A stretch of 64,000 nt of DNA from Bryobacterales bacterium (GTDB lineage: Bacteria; Acidobacteriota; Terriglobia; Bryobacterales; Bryobacteraceae). The notes under the pieces are model-generated. The model ran no database searches, was not told the origin of the DNA, and worked only from the letters and a program-made list of their open reading frames with translations. A program made the position numbers and the translations under genes. The stretch spans positions 1 to 64,000 of the forward strand of contig JADKID010000007.1 of NCBI GenBank assembly GCA_016721425.1, read 5' to 3'. Each line of letters opens with the position of its first letter. The first letter of the stretch is position 1. Of this stretch, positions 33,479-43,872 are shown one piece after another.

Positions 33479-35726
33479 TCACCAGACTGGACTCCGGGGC
33501 TCCATCGATCTCCACAACGAGGGCCTCACCTGGGGCCTTTTCGAGTAGTGCCTGGCCGCGCTGATCCGTGCGGTACTCCTGTGTGCGGCCCTCGACGCGG
33601 ACGCGAACGTTGGCGTAGGGCAGGTTGTTCTGATCTGCCACCCGCACCACGGCCCAGTTGGCGTCGACGTAATCTGCGATCAAGTGCAGGTTGGAAGCGG
33701 CGGCTTGCACGGCGACGCGTACGAAGGCGGGAGCGACGAGACCATCGGAGGCCTCAAAAACCAGATCGGCTGCGCCGGCCGTGAGGCCTCGCACGGCCAC
33801 GTTGGCGCTCATCGCGCCGGCGGGTATCACCACCTGTGTGGGGTATGCCAGCAAGTCCTGTGGGGAGTAAAGGGATACCGTCATGTCGTAATCCACCGGA
33901 TGCGCCAGTTGCACCTTGGCAATGGTCTCCTCGCCAGCCACAACTCCGCCTGCAGGCCAGAGGGAGACATTCAGCGCCCTGCGCAGAGTGGCGTCGGCGT
34001 AGGAGCGGTCCTGCGCGGCTTGGGGATAGTAGCGCTCAAACTCCGCACGGTAGGTCTCCAACTGCTCGAGCTCAGCCGCTGCCGGTTCCACGCCGGCCGG
34101 TGTCACCAACACAAACCCAAACCGGAAACGGCGCTGGGCGACCTCGGCAGAGGGAACGCGCTTACCCTCCGCCGCGATCAGGTCGTCCACCGTAATGTCC
34201 TGCCGGCTGCCGCTAAACGATACGTTCACCTGCGGGAAGCTGGCGGCGGAAATGGGGCTGTTCCTGACGAGAAATGTCGGTGGAACCTCGTCGGGAGTAC
34301 GGAAACCCATCAGATATTGATCGAGAATCGAGTAGCCCTGCACGGTGGCCACAGTCCGAAAGCGGTTACCGCCCAGGTCCATAATGCGGTTTCCCTCCAG
34401 CAGGGACGCCTCCGAGTTGAAGTTAAAACTCCAATGCGCGTTCTGTGTGCCGAGCATGGGTCGTGCGCTGGGATCGCGTGGATCGCGGATGCTGGCCAGC
34501 GCCAGGAACAGGTGGCCGGTCTCGTGGCCGATCAGCGTCATCGTATTGTCGCCGGTGATCTGGCCGCGGCTGCCGACTCGGGCATAGGGATCGCGGGGGT
34601 ACTGCGACAGCGGACCCATATTCAGCACGGCCTGCAATCGGATGGGCGAACCATAGGTGGCGCCGTTGTCCATCGCCGCGTCACCGATGCCCTGACGAGC
34701 GCTACGCACGGTCTGTTCTGCGGCCAACGCGTTGGTTCCGGCCGCAATGCCGGCCGTGTTGAAGAAGACCAGGTAGTCGTAGCTGTCTTCATGAGTTTCG
34801 TAGAAACGCTGAGCGGCGCGCACAGTGTCCAGGCTGTCACTGCCGCCGAAGCGCTCGGCTACGGTGGCGCCGAAGGTGAGCGGGCTGCCACCGGCAAAGC
34901 TGAGAATCTCCGCCGAGCCGATCAGCCGGCCGGGCGAGATGCCGGCTACAATGTCGCCCGCCGTCACTGAGGCGTAGGTGAAAATCATGGCGCCGTTGGA
35001 GCGGATTTCAAGTTGAACCATCTGCCGGGGGCCGGTTCCGGCATCCCGGTATTCGGGCACGTTGCGCCAGGTGAACACAGTGCGGTTGACGCCTTGCCAG
35101 ACGCGCACGTCGCAGTCGGTCTTGCTGGGGTCAAGATCGGAGAATAGTGGTGCGATCCGCGGCGGCCCGGCAGCCAGGCGGCCGAGCGATCGCGCCTGGG
35201 AGGCGGCATCGGGCTCTTCAAACGTCAAATTGCCGTCGGAATGCACCCATGCTGTGCTGTGGAGTTTTCCGTAGAAGGGGAACGGGAACGGCAGGTCCAC
35301 AGGCTGAGCGTCATCGTCACCGAGTGGGATCACGGTGCCTCCGGTGGAGGCGAGCTCATCGAAGAGTGCGGCGCCCACCTGGAAGCGATATTGCGAGGCT
35401 GGCTCGTCGGAGGGCAGAAACTCAATGGAGTGGGTATTCAGATTAAAGGGGTTACGCCGCGCGATGACGCCACCCGCGTCGTCCAGCACGGCGATTTCGC
35501 CAATATCCTGAGCCGGCGCGGCCCGCTCCGGCACGGCGCGGCCGCGCACGGTAAGCTGCCCGGCGCGCCGGGCGCGCTCCGCCATGCGGTGCAGATGCAA
35601 CTCCTCGCGCCAGTTACCGCGCTCGGTGCCGCATGCGACGGGAATGGTGGCAGCGGACGCCGCCGGGGTCAGGAGAAGCCAAGTCAGGAGGATCGAACAA
35701 ATCTGCGTTCGTTTACGTTGGTACAC
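33462..35726 (-). CDS. Large secreted protein with NIDO-like domain and HExxH motif
   Basis: 754 residues from a GTG at 35726, chosen because a signal peptide (ICSILLTWLLLTPAASAA) follows directly; the frame stays open upstream to 35849. Residues about 139-280 resemble a nidogen-type domain (LPFPFPFYGKLHSTAWVHSDGNL, cut here: FYGKLHSTAWVHSDGN, then APLFSDLDPS and VFTWRNVPEY). A zincin-type HETGH (His401, Glu402, His405) follows in MTLIGHETGHLFLAL. The C-terminus has Ig/CalX-like beta repeats (ATQVVIPAG-like and VRVRVEGRTQEY). Probably an extracellular metallopeptidase or adhesin; substrate unknown. Confidence 0.72.
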   Translation of the reverse strand: MYQRKRTQICSILLTWLLLTPAASAATIPVACGTERGNWREELHLHRMAERARRAGQLTVRGRAVPERAAPAQDIGEIAVLDDAGGVIARRNPFNLNTHSIEFLPSDEPASQYRFQVGAALFDELASTGGTVIPLGDDDAQPVDLPFPFPFYGKLHSTAWVHSDGNLTFEEPDAASQARSLGRLAAGPPRIAPLFSDLDPSKTDCDVRVWQGVNRTVFTWRNVPEYRDAGTGPRQMVQLEIRSNGAMIFTYASVTAGDIVAGISPGRLIGSAEILSFAGGSPLTFGATVAERFGGSDSLDTVRAAQRFYETHEDSYDYLVFFNTAGIAAGTNALAAEQTVRSARQGIGDAAMDNGATYGSPIRLQAVLNMGPLSQYPRDPYARVGSRGQITGDNTMTLIGHETGHLFLALASIRDPRDPSARPMLGTQNAHWSFNFNSEASLLEGNRIMDLGGNRFRTVATVQGYSILDQYLMGFRTPDEVPPTFLVRNSPISAASFPQVNVSFSGSRQDITVDDLIAAEGKRVPSAEVAQRRFRFGFVLVTPAGVEPAAAELEQLETYRAEFERYYPQAAQDRSYADATLRRALNVSLWPAGGVVAGEETIAKVQLAHPVDYDMTVSLYSPQDLLAYPTQVVIPAGAMSANVAVRGLTAGAADLVFEASDGLVAPAFVRVAVQAAASNLHLIADYVDANWAVVRVADQNNLPYANVRVRVEGRTQEYRTDQRGQALLEKAPGEALVVEIDGAPESSLVIRSDQ

Positions 35727-35746
35727 AGTGATACCGTCCCTACATA
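35718..35746 (+). promoter_or_regulatory. Candidate promoter for the AIM24-family gene
   Basis: TTGGTA (35718-35723) and TACATA (35741-35746) are separated by 17 bases, with the start codon at 35779 and AGAGGAG just before it. The -35 element overlaps the first codons of the divergent secreted-protein gene. Confidence 0.4.
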
Positions 35747-35778
35747 CATGATACGGTTTGGGGCGAAGAGGAGTTTCA

Positions 35779-36654
35779 ATGCCATATTGCACGACATGCG
35801 GATCCGAGGTGGTGAACCAGACCAAATTCTGTGGCCGCTGCGGCGCCACAGTGGGGGCCGCCGCGGCAACTCCGGCCGCCGCGCCTTCATTCGCGGCCCC
35901 GCCGGAGCCGCTGGACTACACCATCCAGGGCGACAATTTGCAGGTGGCGCGGCTGCGCCTCAAGCCCGGCCAGGAAGTCTATGCCGAGGCCGGCAAGATG
36001 CTCTACAAAAAGCCCAACGTCTCGTGGGAGACCCGCATGACCGGCGATTCCATCGGTCAAAAAATCTGGGGCGCGGTGAAACGCAAGCTCATGGGAGAGT
36101 CGCTGTTTCTAACCTATTTCCGGGCGGCCGGACCGGGCGGGGAGGTCGGCTTTGCAGGCAACTACCCGGGCCGCATTCAGAATTTCGATCTGCTGCCGGG
36201 GGAGTCCATCATGGTGCAGCGCGATAGTTTCGTCTGCGCCCAGGCCAGCGTACAGCTCAATATCGCGTTCGTCAAAAAGCTCGGTACCGGGTTCTTTGGC
36301 GGCGAAGGCTTCATTCTGGAGAAGCTGACCGGGCCCGGGACGGTGTTCATTCACGGCGGCGGCGACTTCATCGAGTTTAAGCTGGAGCAGGGCGAAGTGC
36401 TGCAGGTGGATACCGGGTGCATCGTCGCCTTCGATGAGGGCGTCAACTACGACATACAGTTCGTCGGTGGCATCAAGACCGCCATCTTTGGTGGCGAGGG
36501 GCTCTTCCTGGCGACACTGACGGGGCCTGGTCGGGTAATCATCCAGAGCATGACGCTGGAGAAGATGCGCCGTGAGCTTGCCCCGAGCCGGACAGGCGGG
36601 GATGAAAAGAACCCGCTCGGCGCCATCAGCGGACTCTTCAACACCGAGGACTGA
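35779..36654 (+). CDS. AIM24-family (TIGR00266) protein with N-terminal zinc ribbon
   Basis: 291 residues; the ATG at 35779 follows AGAGGAG. Residues 1-25 form a zinc ribbon with two CxxC pairs (CTTC and CGRC), followed by an Ala/Pro linker. The rest is the AIM24 double beta-helix/jelly-roll fold: LKPGQEVYAEAGKMLYKKPNVS, cut here to LKPGQEVYAEAGKM, then AGPGGEVGFAGNYPGRI, GGEGFILEKLTGPGTVFIH and the paired GGEGLFLATLTGPGRVIIQS. The family is widespread, often called DUF124, with no firm bacterial function; mitochondrial AIM24 is linked to inner-membrane organisation. A lone gene with its own promoter. Confidence 0.88.
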   Translation: MPYCTTCGSEVVNQTKFCGRCGATVGAAAATPAAAPSFAAPPEPLDYTIQGDNLQVARLRLKPGQEVYAEAGKMLYKKPNVSWETRMTGDSIGQKIWGAVKRKLMGESLFLTYFRAAGPGGEVGFAGNYPGRIQNFDLLPGESIMVQRDSFVCAQASVQLNIAFVKKLGTGFFGGEGFILEKLTGPGTVFIHGGGDFIEFKLEQGEVLQVDTGCIVAFDEGVNYDIQFVGGIKTAIFGGEGLFLATLTGPGRVIIQSMTLEKMRRELAPSRTGGDEKNPLGAISGLFNTED

Positions 36655-36740
36655 ACGCCAATCGAAGGCCAATGGCGGACCGTAGCGTCATCTTCTCTAA
36701 ACTTTTGAAGTCCGGTGGCCGATACCTACCATAGGTAGGC

Positions 36741-37934
36741 ATGACTCCCAACCGGCTCCGGCTTTCGACATTTGCCAGCGAAGCTGCCCAGGCGGCGGCC
36801 GCCCGGAAGGCTGAGCCGGAGTCGTCGGCGCTGAAACTCCAGTTTCTGGCCTCTCTCAATCACGAGATCCGCACGCCGCTCTCCGGGATTCTCGGGATGA
36901 CCGATCTTCTGCTGGAAACGCGGCTCGACGAAGAGCAGCGCGATTACGTCACCGCCGCCAGACAGTGTGCAGAGGGGCTTTTCGAGCTGCTCAACGACAC
37001 GCTGGAGTACACCTCTCTGGCCTCCGATTGCGTGCAACTCGATGAAGCGGAGTTCCACTTGGCGGACACCATCCGGAACGCCTTCACCGAGTATTCGTCG
37101 AGGGCGAAGCTGCTCGGCTTGGAACTCACCTATGAATGCTCACTGGAGCTTCCGGATACTGCAATTGGCGACGCGTATCGAGTAAAGCAGGTTCTCTCCC
37201 TGCTCTTACAGCATGCGCTCAAGACGACCGCTTCTGGCGGCGTGGCCCTGACGGCCGGCTGTGAGCACACGCCCGGCAAGGAACTCACTCTTCATCTTTG
37301 TGTTTCGAGTTCCGGGGCTGAGGCATCGCCCGCCGCGGTTCGGTATGTCTTCGAGACCTTTGATGAACTGGAGGGCGGCGCAACCCGCCGGTTCGATGGC
37401 ATCGGTTTGGGGTTGGCGCTCACGCGCCGTGCGCTCCGGTTGCTGCGGGGCGATCTGGTTGTAGAGCAGAACGAATCCGGCGACACGGCGTTCACGGCCG
37501 AGATTCCGCTCCTCATGCCCAAGCCGCTGTTGGTTTCCGGCTCCGGTCGACTCGGTCAGGCGCATTCTGGCGCACCGCGCATCCTGATTGTGGAGGACAA
37601 CCGAATCTCCCAACAGGTGCTATCGGCAGTACTGGCCAAGGGGCACTTCGAATTCGATTGCGTTGCCGACGGGTACGCCGCTATCGAGGCGACGTCCCTG
37701 GTGCAATACCGCCTCATCCTGATGGACCTGCAAATGCCCGGCATGGACGGATTGGAAGCCACCCAGCGGATCCTGGAAAACCCGGCGTACCGCGACGTGC
37801 CCATTGTCGCTCTCACCGCCGAAGTAACGGATCATATTCGCGCTCAGTGCCGCCAGACCGGCATGGCTGCCTTCCTCAATAAACCGGTGCAGGCCAGCGA
37901 GCTGCTGGAATCCGTTCGTGAGTTTCTGGGCTAG
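36741..37934 (+). CDS. Cytosolic hybrid histidine kinase-like protein, degenerate ATPase, intact receiver
   Basis: 397 residues with no membrane segment or sensor domain. A DHp helix carries His41 in [18 protein letters not shown]. In the ATPase domain the N-box reads [14 protein letters not shown], so the usual Asn is His158. The G1 box reads VSSSGAEAS, so the Asp of DTGIG is Ser190. The G2 loop GIGLGLAL (220-227) is kept. The receiver domain (280-397) looks complete: Glu285/Asp286, phospho-acceptor Asp329 in [13 protein letters not shown], Thr359 and Lys381. Loss of N-box and G1 residues suggests it cannot bind Mg-ATP normally and may act as a phospho-relay, phosphatase or dimerisation partner. 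Function is inferred. Confidence 0.85.
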   Translation: MTPNRLRLSTFASEAAQAAAARKAEPESSALKLQFLASLNHEIRTPLSGILGMTDLLLETRLDEEQRDYVTAARQCAEGLFELLNDTLEYTSLASDCVQLDEAEFHLADTIRNAFTEYSSRAKLLGLELTYECSLELPDTAIGDAYRVKQVLSLLLQHALKTTASGGVALTAGCEHTPGKELTLHLCVSSSGAEASPAAVRYVFETFDELEGGATRRFDGIGLGLALTRRALRLLRGDLVVEQNESGDTAFTAEIPLLMPKPLLVSGSGRLGQAHSGAPRILIVEDNRISQQVLSAVLAKGHFEFDCVADGYAAIEATSLVQYRLILMDLQMPGMDGLEATQRILENPAYRDVPIVALTAEVTDHIRAQCRQTGMAAFLNKPVQASELLESVREFLG

Positions 37935-38095
37935 GCCCTTCTGTCATGAAAGTACGCACTTCTCTGCTGGCGGGCAGTTCGGGTCGTTCACCATGGACTG
38001 GAAGATCGGCCGTTACCTCTGCCACTGTGGTCCGCCAGAAACGCCGGCGCTGTTCGATGCCCAGAGCCGACTTCGGCCAGTCGTAAACTGGACCT

Positions 38096-38464
38096 ATGCG
38101 ATTCTCCTTCTCCATCGACGATTTTCACCGGTTGGTCTGTCAGTTCGAGGATGGAGAGACCTCTACCTCGGCTGAATCCAGCGAGGTGGCCGCAGGTCTG
38201 GAGGCTTTATCGGAGGCGCTGGACGATCTGCGCGAAAACGGCTTTGGCGAGTGCTTCTGGTTCACGTCGGCGGGCGAATACCGATGGGTGCTCCGCCGCC
38301 ACGAGTTGGAACTGGTGCGGCTGGCAGTACTGTGGTGCGGCAGTGTCGCCGTCGGATTCCAGCACGTGCTATGGCACGAGATGCCAATGGCCGAGTTAAC
38401 TGCCAATCTGCACAGTGAACTGGCGCGAATGGCGGCTGCAACCGCTTCACAGCGTAACGGATAG
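38096..38464 (+). CDS. Hypothetical protein, 122 aa
   Basis: A soluble acidic protein with no signal peptide or membrane segment and no family I recognise. It has helical segments ([21 protein letters not shown]) and beta strands with aromatics ([35 protein letters not shown]). The start lacks a clear Shine-Dalgarno sequence. The last 18 bases overlap leuD convergently. Normal composition and the well-formed amphipathic pattern support a real gene. Confidence 0.6.
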   Translation: MRFSFSIDDFHRLVCQFEDGETSTSAESSEVAAGLEALSEALDDLRENGFGECFWFTSAGEYRWVLRRHELELVRLAVLWCGSVAVGFQHVLWHEMPMAELTANLHSELARMAAATASQRNG

Positions 38465-39064
38465 GGTGTTGAGGGCCGCCGGATTGGCCGCTTCAAAGGC
38501 GTCAATCTGGGCGGTGTGCTTCAGCAGAAAACCCAGCTCGTCCACGCCTTCCAACATGCAAGTCCTGGAGAACGCGTCCACCGGGAATTCCGTAGCTGAG
38601 CCGTCAGGCAAGGTCAATGTCTGCGTGGCGAGATCCAGGCTGACCTTGGCCAGAGGGTCGGCCTTCAACGCCTCGAACAACTTAGCATGCACGTCGCGGG
38701 AAACCACGATGGGCAGCAGCGAGTTCTTCAGCGAGTTGCCCTTGAAGATATCGGCAAAGGACGTGGAGATCACAGCCCGGAAGCCGAACTGGGTCAGCGC
38801 CCACGGTGCGTGCTCGCGCGAAGATCCGCAGCCGAAGTTGTCGCCCGCGAGCAGCACCTGCGCCGACTTGGCGGTCGCGGTGTTCAGCACGAAATCGGCC
38901 TTCGGAGATCCGTCAGCCTCGTAGCGCCAGTCGAAGAAGAGCTGGTCGCCCAGGCCGGCCTTGGAGATGGTCTTGAGGAAGCGCGCCGGGATGATCTGAT
39001 CGGTGTCGATGTTGTCGACCGGCAGTACGGCAACCGTGGATTCGAAGGCAATGAACTTTTCCAT
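38447..39064 (-). CDS. leuD: 3-isopropylmalate dehydratase, small subunit
   Basis: 205 residues, usual length. With LeuC it isomerises 2-isopropylmalate to 3-isopropylmalate in leucine synthesis. Family blocks: [37 protein letters not shown] (the swivel-domain substrate loop), [26 protein letters not shown], cut here to [17 protein letters not shown]. Last gene of the leuABCD operon, 21 bases after leuC. Confidence 0.95.
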   Translation of the reverse strand: MEKFIAFESTVAVLPVDNIDTDQIIPARFLKTISKAGLGDQLFFDWRYEADGSPKADFVLNTATAKSAQVLLAGDNFGCGSSREHAPWALTQFGFRAVISTSFADIFKGNSLKNSLLPIVVSRDVHAKLFEALKADPLAKVSLDLATQTLTLPDGSATEFPVDAFSRTCMLEGVDELGFLLKHTAQIDAFEAANPAALNTLSVTL

Positions 39065-39085
39065 GTCTGATGTCTCCTGATCCGA

Positions 39086-40495
39086 CTAGCCGAGTAGCGT
39101 GCGGGGGTCTGTCACCACGCCGGCGAGGGCTGACGCGGCGGCGGTGAGGGGGGAGGCCAGGAATGTGCGCCCGCCTTTGCCCTGGCGGCCTTCGAAGTTG
39201 CGGTTTGATGTGGATACCGAATACTGGCCGGGCGTGAGCTGGTCACCATTCATGGCGATGCACATCGAGCAGCCCGCCTCGCGCCACTCGGCGCCGGCGT
39301 CACGGAAAATCTGGTGCAGACCCTCGGCCTCGGCTTCGCGCTTGATTTGCTGCGAGCCTGGGACAACCATCACGCGGACCTTGGGGTTCACCTTGCGGCC
39401 CTTGAGGATGCCCGCGGCGGCGCGCAGATCGCTCATCCGGGAGTTGGTGCAGGAACCGATGAAGACGACGTCCACGGGCTTGCCAGCCAGCGGTTTGCCC
39501 GCCTCCAGACCCATGTAGACGAGCGCCTTTCTTAGCGTGTCGCGTTCGACAGCGTCGGCGACGTCGGCCGGATCGGGCACCGAGCCGGAGATCGCCATGC
39601 CCATGCCGGGGTTGGTGCCAAAGGTGATCATCGGCTCCAGCGTGTTGCCGTCGAGCGAGATCTCCTTGTCGTAGGTGGCGCCCTCGTCGGTCGGCAACTG
39701 GCGCCAGCGGGCCACGGCCTCATCCCAGGCCGCGCCTTGCGGCGAGAAGGGCTTGCCGTGCAGAAACTGGTAGGTAGTGTCGTCCGGCGCAATCAGGCCG
39801 GCACGTGCGCCGCCCTCGATCGACATATTGCACACCGTCATGCGCTCTTCCATCGTGAGCGCCCGGATGGTGGAGCCAGTAAACTCAAAGACGCACTCGG
39901 TGCCGCCGCCCACGCCGATGCGCGCAATCAGGGCGAGAATGATGTCCTTGGCCGTGACGCCGGGCTGTAGCGTACCGTTGACGTGCACCGCGAAGCTCTT
40001 GGACGCACGCTGCAGCAGGCACTGCGTGGCGAGCACATGCTCCACCTGCGACGTTCCAATGCCAAACGCGAGAGCGCCGAATGCACCGTGCGTCGCCGTG
40101 TGCGAGTCTCCGCAAACGACAGTCATGCCCGGCTGCGTCAGGCCGTACTCCGGCCCGATGACGTGCACGATGCCCTGCCGCTCGTTCAGGTAGCCAAAGT
40201 GCGGAATGCCAAACTCGGTGCAGTTCTTCTCAAACTGCTCCACCTGGGCTTTGGCGATCTGATCGACAATCGGCAGGTCCCGCGGCGTGGTGGGCGTAGA
40301 GTGGTCGCAGGTGCCGAAGGTCTTATCCGGCCGGCGAACCTTGAGGCCGCGCTCGCGGAGGCCGGCGAAGGCCTGCGGCGACGTCACCTCATGCACCAGG
40401 TGCAGATCGATATAGAGGAGCGACGGTGCCCCCTGCGGCTCGCAAGCGACATGCGAATCCCACAATTTTTCGATGATTGTGCGCGGTTTTGACAT
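39086..40495 (-). CDS. leuC: 3-isopropylmalate dehydratase, large subunit
   Basis: 469-residue aconitase-family iron-sulfur subunit. Cluster cysteines are visible in [14 protein letters not shown] and in [38 protein letters not shown] and [15 protein letters not shown] are further signatures. Its start is three bases after the leuB stop, and leuD follows. Full length and all motifs intact, so the isopropylmalate isomerase should be active. Confidence 0.96.
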   Translation of the reverse strand: MSKPRTIIEKLWDSHVACEPQGAPSLLYIDLHLVHEVTSPQAFAGLRERGLKVRRPDKTFGTCDHSTPTTPRDLPIVDQIAKAQVEQFEKNCTEFGIPHFGYLNERQGIVHVIGPEYGLTQPGMTVVCGDSHTATHGAFGALAFGIGTSQVEHVLATQCLLQRASKSFAVHVNGTLQPGVTAKDIILALIARIGVGGGTECVFEFTGSTIRALTMEERMTVCNMSIEGGARAGLIAPDDTTYQFLHGKPFSPQGAAWDEAVARWRQLPTDEGATYDKEISLDGNTLEPMITFGTNPGMGMAISGSVPDPADVADAVERDTLRKALVYMGLEAGKPLAGKPVDVVFIGSCTNSRMSDLRAAAGILKGRKVNPKVRVMVVPGSQQIKREAEAEGLHQIFRDAGAEWREAGCSMCIAMNGDQLTPGQYSVSTSNRNFEGRQGKGGRTFLASPLTAAASALAGVVTDPRTLLG

Positions 40496-40498
40496 GGT

Positions 40499-41581
40499 TT
40501 AGATGGCCTCGCAGATCGCTGCGCCTACTTGTTCGGTGGTGCGGGGCGTGCCCTTGGGCTTGAGGTCGGCTGTGACCTGGCCGGAGTTGAGCACGGCCTC
40601 AATGGCATCGTTGACGGCTTTGGCTTCTGCCGGGAGGCCGAAGGAGTACTCCAGCATCGCCGCCACGCTGCCAATGGCACCCAGCGGATTGGCCTTGTTC
40701 TGCCCGGCGATGTCCGGCGCCGAACCGTGTACCGGCTCGTACAAGCCGACCCACGCGCCCGAGGGCTTCTGCTCGCCGATGGAGGCGGAGGGCAGCATCC
40801 CGATGGAGCCTGCCAGCACCGCGCCCTCGTCGGAGAGGATGTCGCCAAACATGTTCTCGGTGACCACGATGTCGAAACGGGTGGGGTTCAACACGAGCTG
40901 CATGGCGCAGTTGTCCACCAGGATGTGCTCCAGTTCCACGTCCGGGAAGTCCGCCGCCACTTCAACAATTACTTTACGCCAGAGCTGCGAAGTCTCAAGG
41001 ACATTAGACTTATCCACCGACGCCAGCTTCTTCCGCCTCTGCCGTGCCAGGTGAAACGCCATCCGCCCGATGCGGGCGATCTCTGCGCGCGTGTACGTCA
41101 TCGTGTTGGTGCCGCGCTCGCTATCGCCCTCGCCCTCGATGCCACGGGGCGTGCCGTAATAGATGCCGCCGGTGAGCTCGCGCACGATGATCATGTCCGT
41201 GCCGATGATGCGCTCGTTCTTGAGCGGGGAGGAATCGATCAGCGCCTGATAAGTCCGCACAGGCCGCAGGTTGGCGTAGACGCCGAGCACCTTGCGGATG
41301 CCGAGCAACCCGCGCTCCGGCCGCTGCATGGGTGGTGCGTTATCGAATTCGGGTAAGCCCACCGCGCCGAGCAGTGTGGCGTCGGCATCGGCCGCTAGTC
41401 GCGCCGTCTCGTCCGGGAAGGGGGTGCCGGTTTTGTGGATGGCGATGCCACCCAGCAGACCGTCCGTCAGATGGAGCGTGTGGTGGAACTTATCGGCGAC
41501 GCGGTGGAGGACACGCACGGCTTCCCGCGTGACTTCCAGTCCGATACCGTCGCCCGGCAGGACGAGAATATTCAGGTTCAT
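40499..41581 (-). CDS. leuB: 3-isopropylmalate dehydrogenase
   Basis: 360 residues. Oxidises and decarboxylates 3-isopropylmalate with NAD. Signatures: LPGDGIGLEVTREAVRVL, the substrate-binding RPERGLLGIRKVLGVYANLRP, cut here to ERGLLGIRKVLGVYANLRP, and the metal/NAD block NMFGDILSDEGAVLAGSIGM, with HGSAPDIAGQNKANP. It lies 15 bases after leuA and three before leuC. Confidence 0.96.
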   Translation of the reverse strand: MNLNILVLPGDGIGLEVTREAVRVLHRVADKFHHTLHLTDGLLGGIAIHKTGTPFPDETARLAADADATLLGAVGLPEFDNAPPMQRPERGLLGIRKVLGVYANLRPVRTYQALIDSSPLKNERIIGTDMIIVRELTGGIYYGTPRGIEGEGDSERGTNTMTYTRAEIARIGRMAFHLARQRRKKLASVDKSNVLETSQLWRKVIVEVAADFPDVELEHILVDNCAMQLVLNPTRFDIVVTENMFGDILSDEGAVLAGSIGMLPSASIGEQKPSGAWVGLYEPVHGSAPDIAGQNKANPLGAIGSVAAMLEYSFGLPAEAKAVNDAIEAVLNSGQVTADLKPKGTPRTTEQVGAAICEAI

Positions 41582-41596
41582 TATGGTGAGACAACT

Positions 41597-42786
<1,190 letters not shown>

Positions 42787-42790
<4 letters not shown>

Positions 42791-42858
42791 GTTTCGCGTT
42801 GCGCTCCTTGTTTCCGGTTCCGCCAGCTAGGGGGCCTGTTGCTCCCCGTCGCCAGCAT
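42787..42858 (-). CDS. Possible 23-codon leader ORF overlapping the leuA start
   Basis: An ATG at 42858, preceded by AGAGGTGA at good spacing, opens 23 codons (MLATGSNRPPSWRNRKQGAQ...) whose TGA overlaps the leuA ATG as ATGA. Only one Leu codon is present, so it is not a classic leucine attenuator peptide; translational coupling is possible. It may be chance. Confidence 0.3.
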
Positions 42859-42915
42859 CACCGCTCACCTCTCATTGTGAGACTGTCAGGCGGATTCTTC
42901 AAATTTATAATTAGG

Positions 42916-42944
42916 TTGCCTGGGATAACGAATTCCTATATGAT
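42916..42944 (+). promoter_or_regulatory. Candidate sigma70 promoter of the LysR regulator gene
   Basis: TTGCCT (42916-42921) and TATGAT (42939-42944) are spaced by 17 bases, placing a start near 42951, about 37 bases before the ATG at 42988. The A/T-rich stretch (42901-42948) is shared with the divergent leu operon and is where a LysR-type regulator would bind. Confidence 0.5.
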
Positions 42945-42987
42945 AAATCTGGCTTATGGGCGCAGTGTCCTAGGCCTTGTGTGCCCT

Positions 42988-43872
42988 ATGGAACTCTACC
43001 CGATCAAGGTCTTTCTGACGGTTGCCACTGAGAAAAGCTTCTCGCGCGCGGGGGAGAAGCTGTTGCGAACGCAGCCGGCTATCTCGTTGGCGGTGCAGCG
43101 GCTGGAGGCGGAGTTGGGAGAACGCCTGCTCGACCGCACGGGCAGGGAACTGATCCTGACCGATGCGGGCAAGATCGTTGTCGAGTATGCCCGCCGGTTT
43201 GAGAATCTGGAGCGGGATCTCGAGAACGCGCTGGCCGAGTTGAGAGACTTGGCCGCGGGTCGGCTAGCGATCGGCGCCAATGAGTCTACTTGCCTTTATT
43301 TGCTACAGCATATCGTGAATTATCGAAGGCTATACCCGAAGGTAAAAGTGCAGGTCCGGCGGACGCTCTCCAGCAAGATTCCGGTGCAGCTAATTGATGG
43401 TGACCTTGAGATGGGCGCTGTCAGCTTCGATCCGGAGGACGATCGTCTGGAGGCAACCGTGATCTATACGGATCACCTGGCGTTCGTTGTCTCGCCGCAG
43501 CATCGCTTTGCCGGCCGCAAATCTGTCTCCATCAAAGAACTGGGCATGGAGACATTCATCGCGCACAACGTTCTGAGTCCCTACCGCGACGTGGTGATCA
43601 AGGCTTTCCAACGTGCCAAGGTCGCGCTGAATATGGACGTGGAGATGCCGACAGTGGAGACGATCCGCCGCATGGTGCAGCGGAACGAGGGCGTTGCCTT
43701 TCTACCTAAGATGTGCGTGGAGCAAGAGATAGAGCAAACTCTTCTAGCAGAGGTTGAAGTGGAAGAACTCCGCGTGGAGCGCAAGATCCGGCTGGTCTAT
43801 CCTGCCCGCAGGGCGTTGAGCCACGCCGCCAAGGCGTTCCTGGAGGTCGTGCAAGGGCCGCGCAGCGAATGA
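42988..43872 (+). CDS. LysR-family transcriptional regulator, divergent from leuABCD
   Basis: 294 residues from MELYPIKVFLTVATEKSFSRAG; earlier in-frame Met codons precede the LysR fold and are rejected. The winged helix-turn-helix spans residues 1-60 (SFSRAGEKLLRTQPAISLAVQRLE). The effector domain follows (LAIGANESTCLYLLQHIVNYR, GDLEMGAVSF). Its position 197 bases from and divergent to leuA suggests it controls the leucine operon and itself, though the hydrolase downstream is another candidate target. Its stop overlaps the hydrolase start by four bases. Confidence 0.9.
   Translation: MELYPIKVFLTVATEKSFSRAGEKLLRTQPAISLAVQRLEAELGERLLDRTGRELILTDAGKIVVEYARRFENLERDLENALAELRDLAAGRLAIGANESTCLYLLQHIVNYRRLYPKVKVQVRRTLSSKIPVQLIDGDLEMGAVSFDPEDDRLEATVIYTDHLAFVVSPQHRFAGRKSVSIKELGMETFIAHNVLSPYRDVVIKAFQRAKVALNMDVEMPTVETIRRMVQRNEGVAFLPKMCVEQEIEQTLLAEVEVEELRVERKIRLVYPARRALSHAAKAFLEVVQGPRSE

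Noticed and set aside
42791..42987. Classic leucine attenuator leader peptide before leuA
   Set aside because: The upstream ORF has a single Leu codon and no clear terminator/antiterminator pair.
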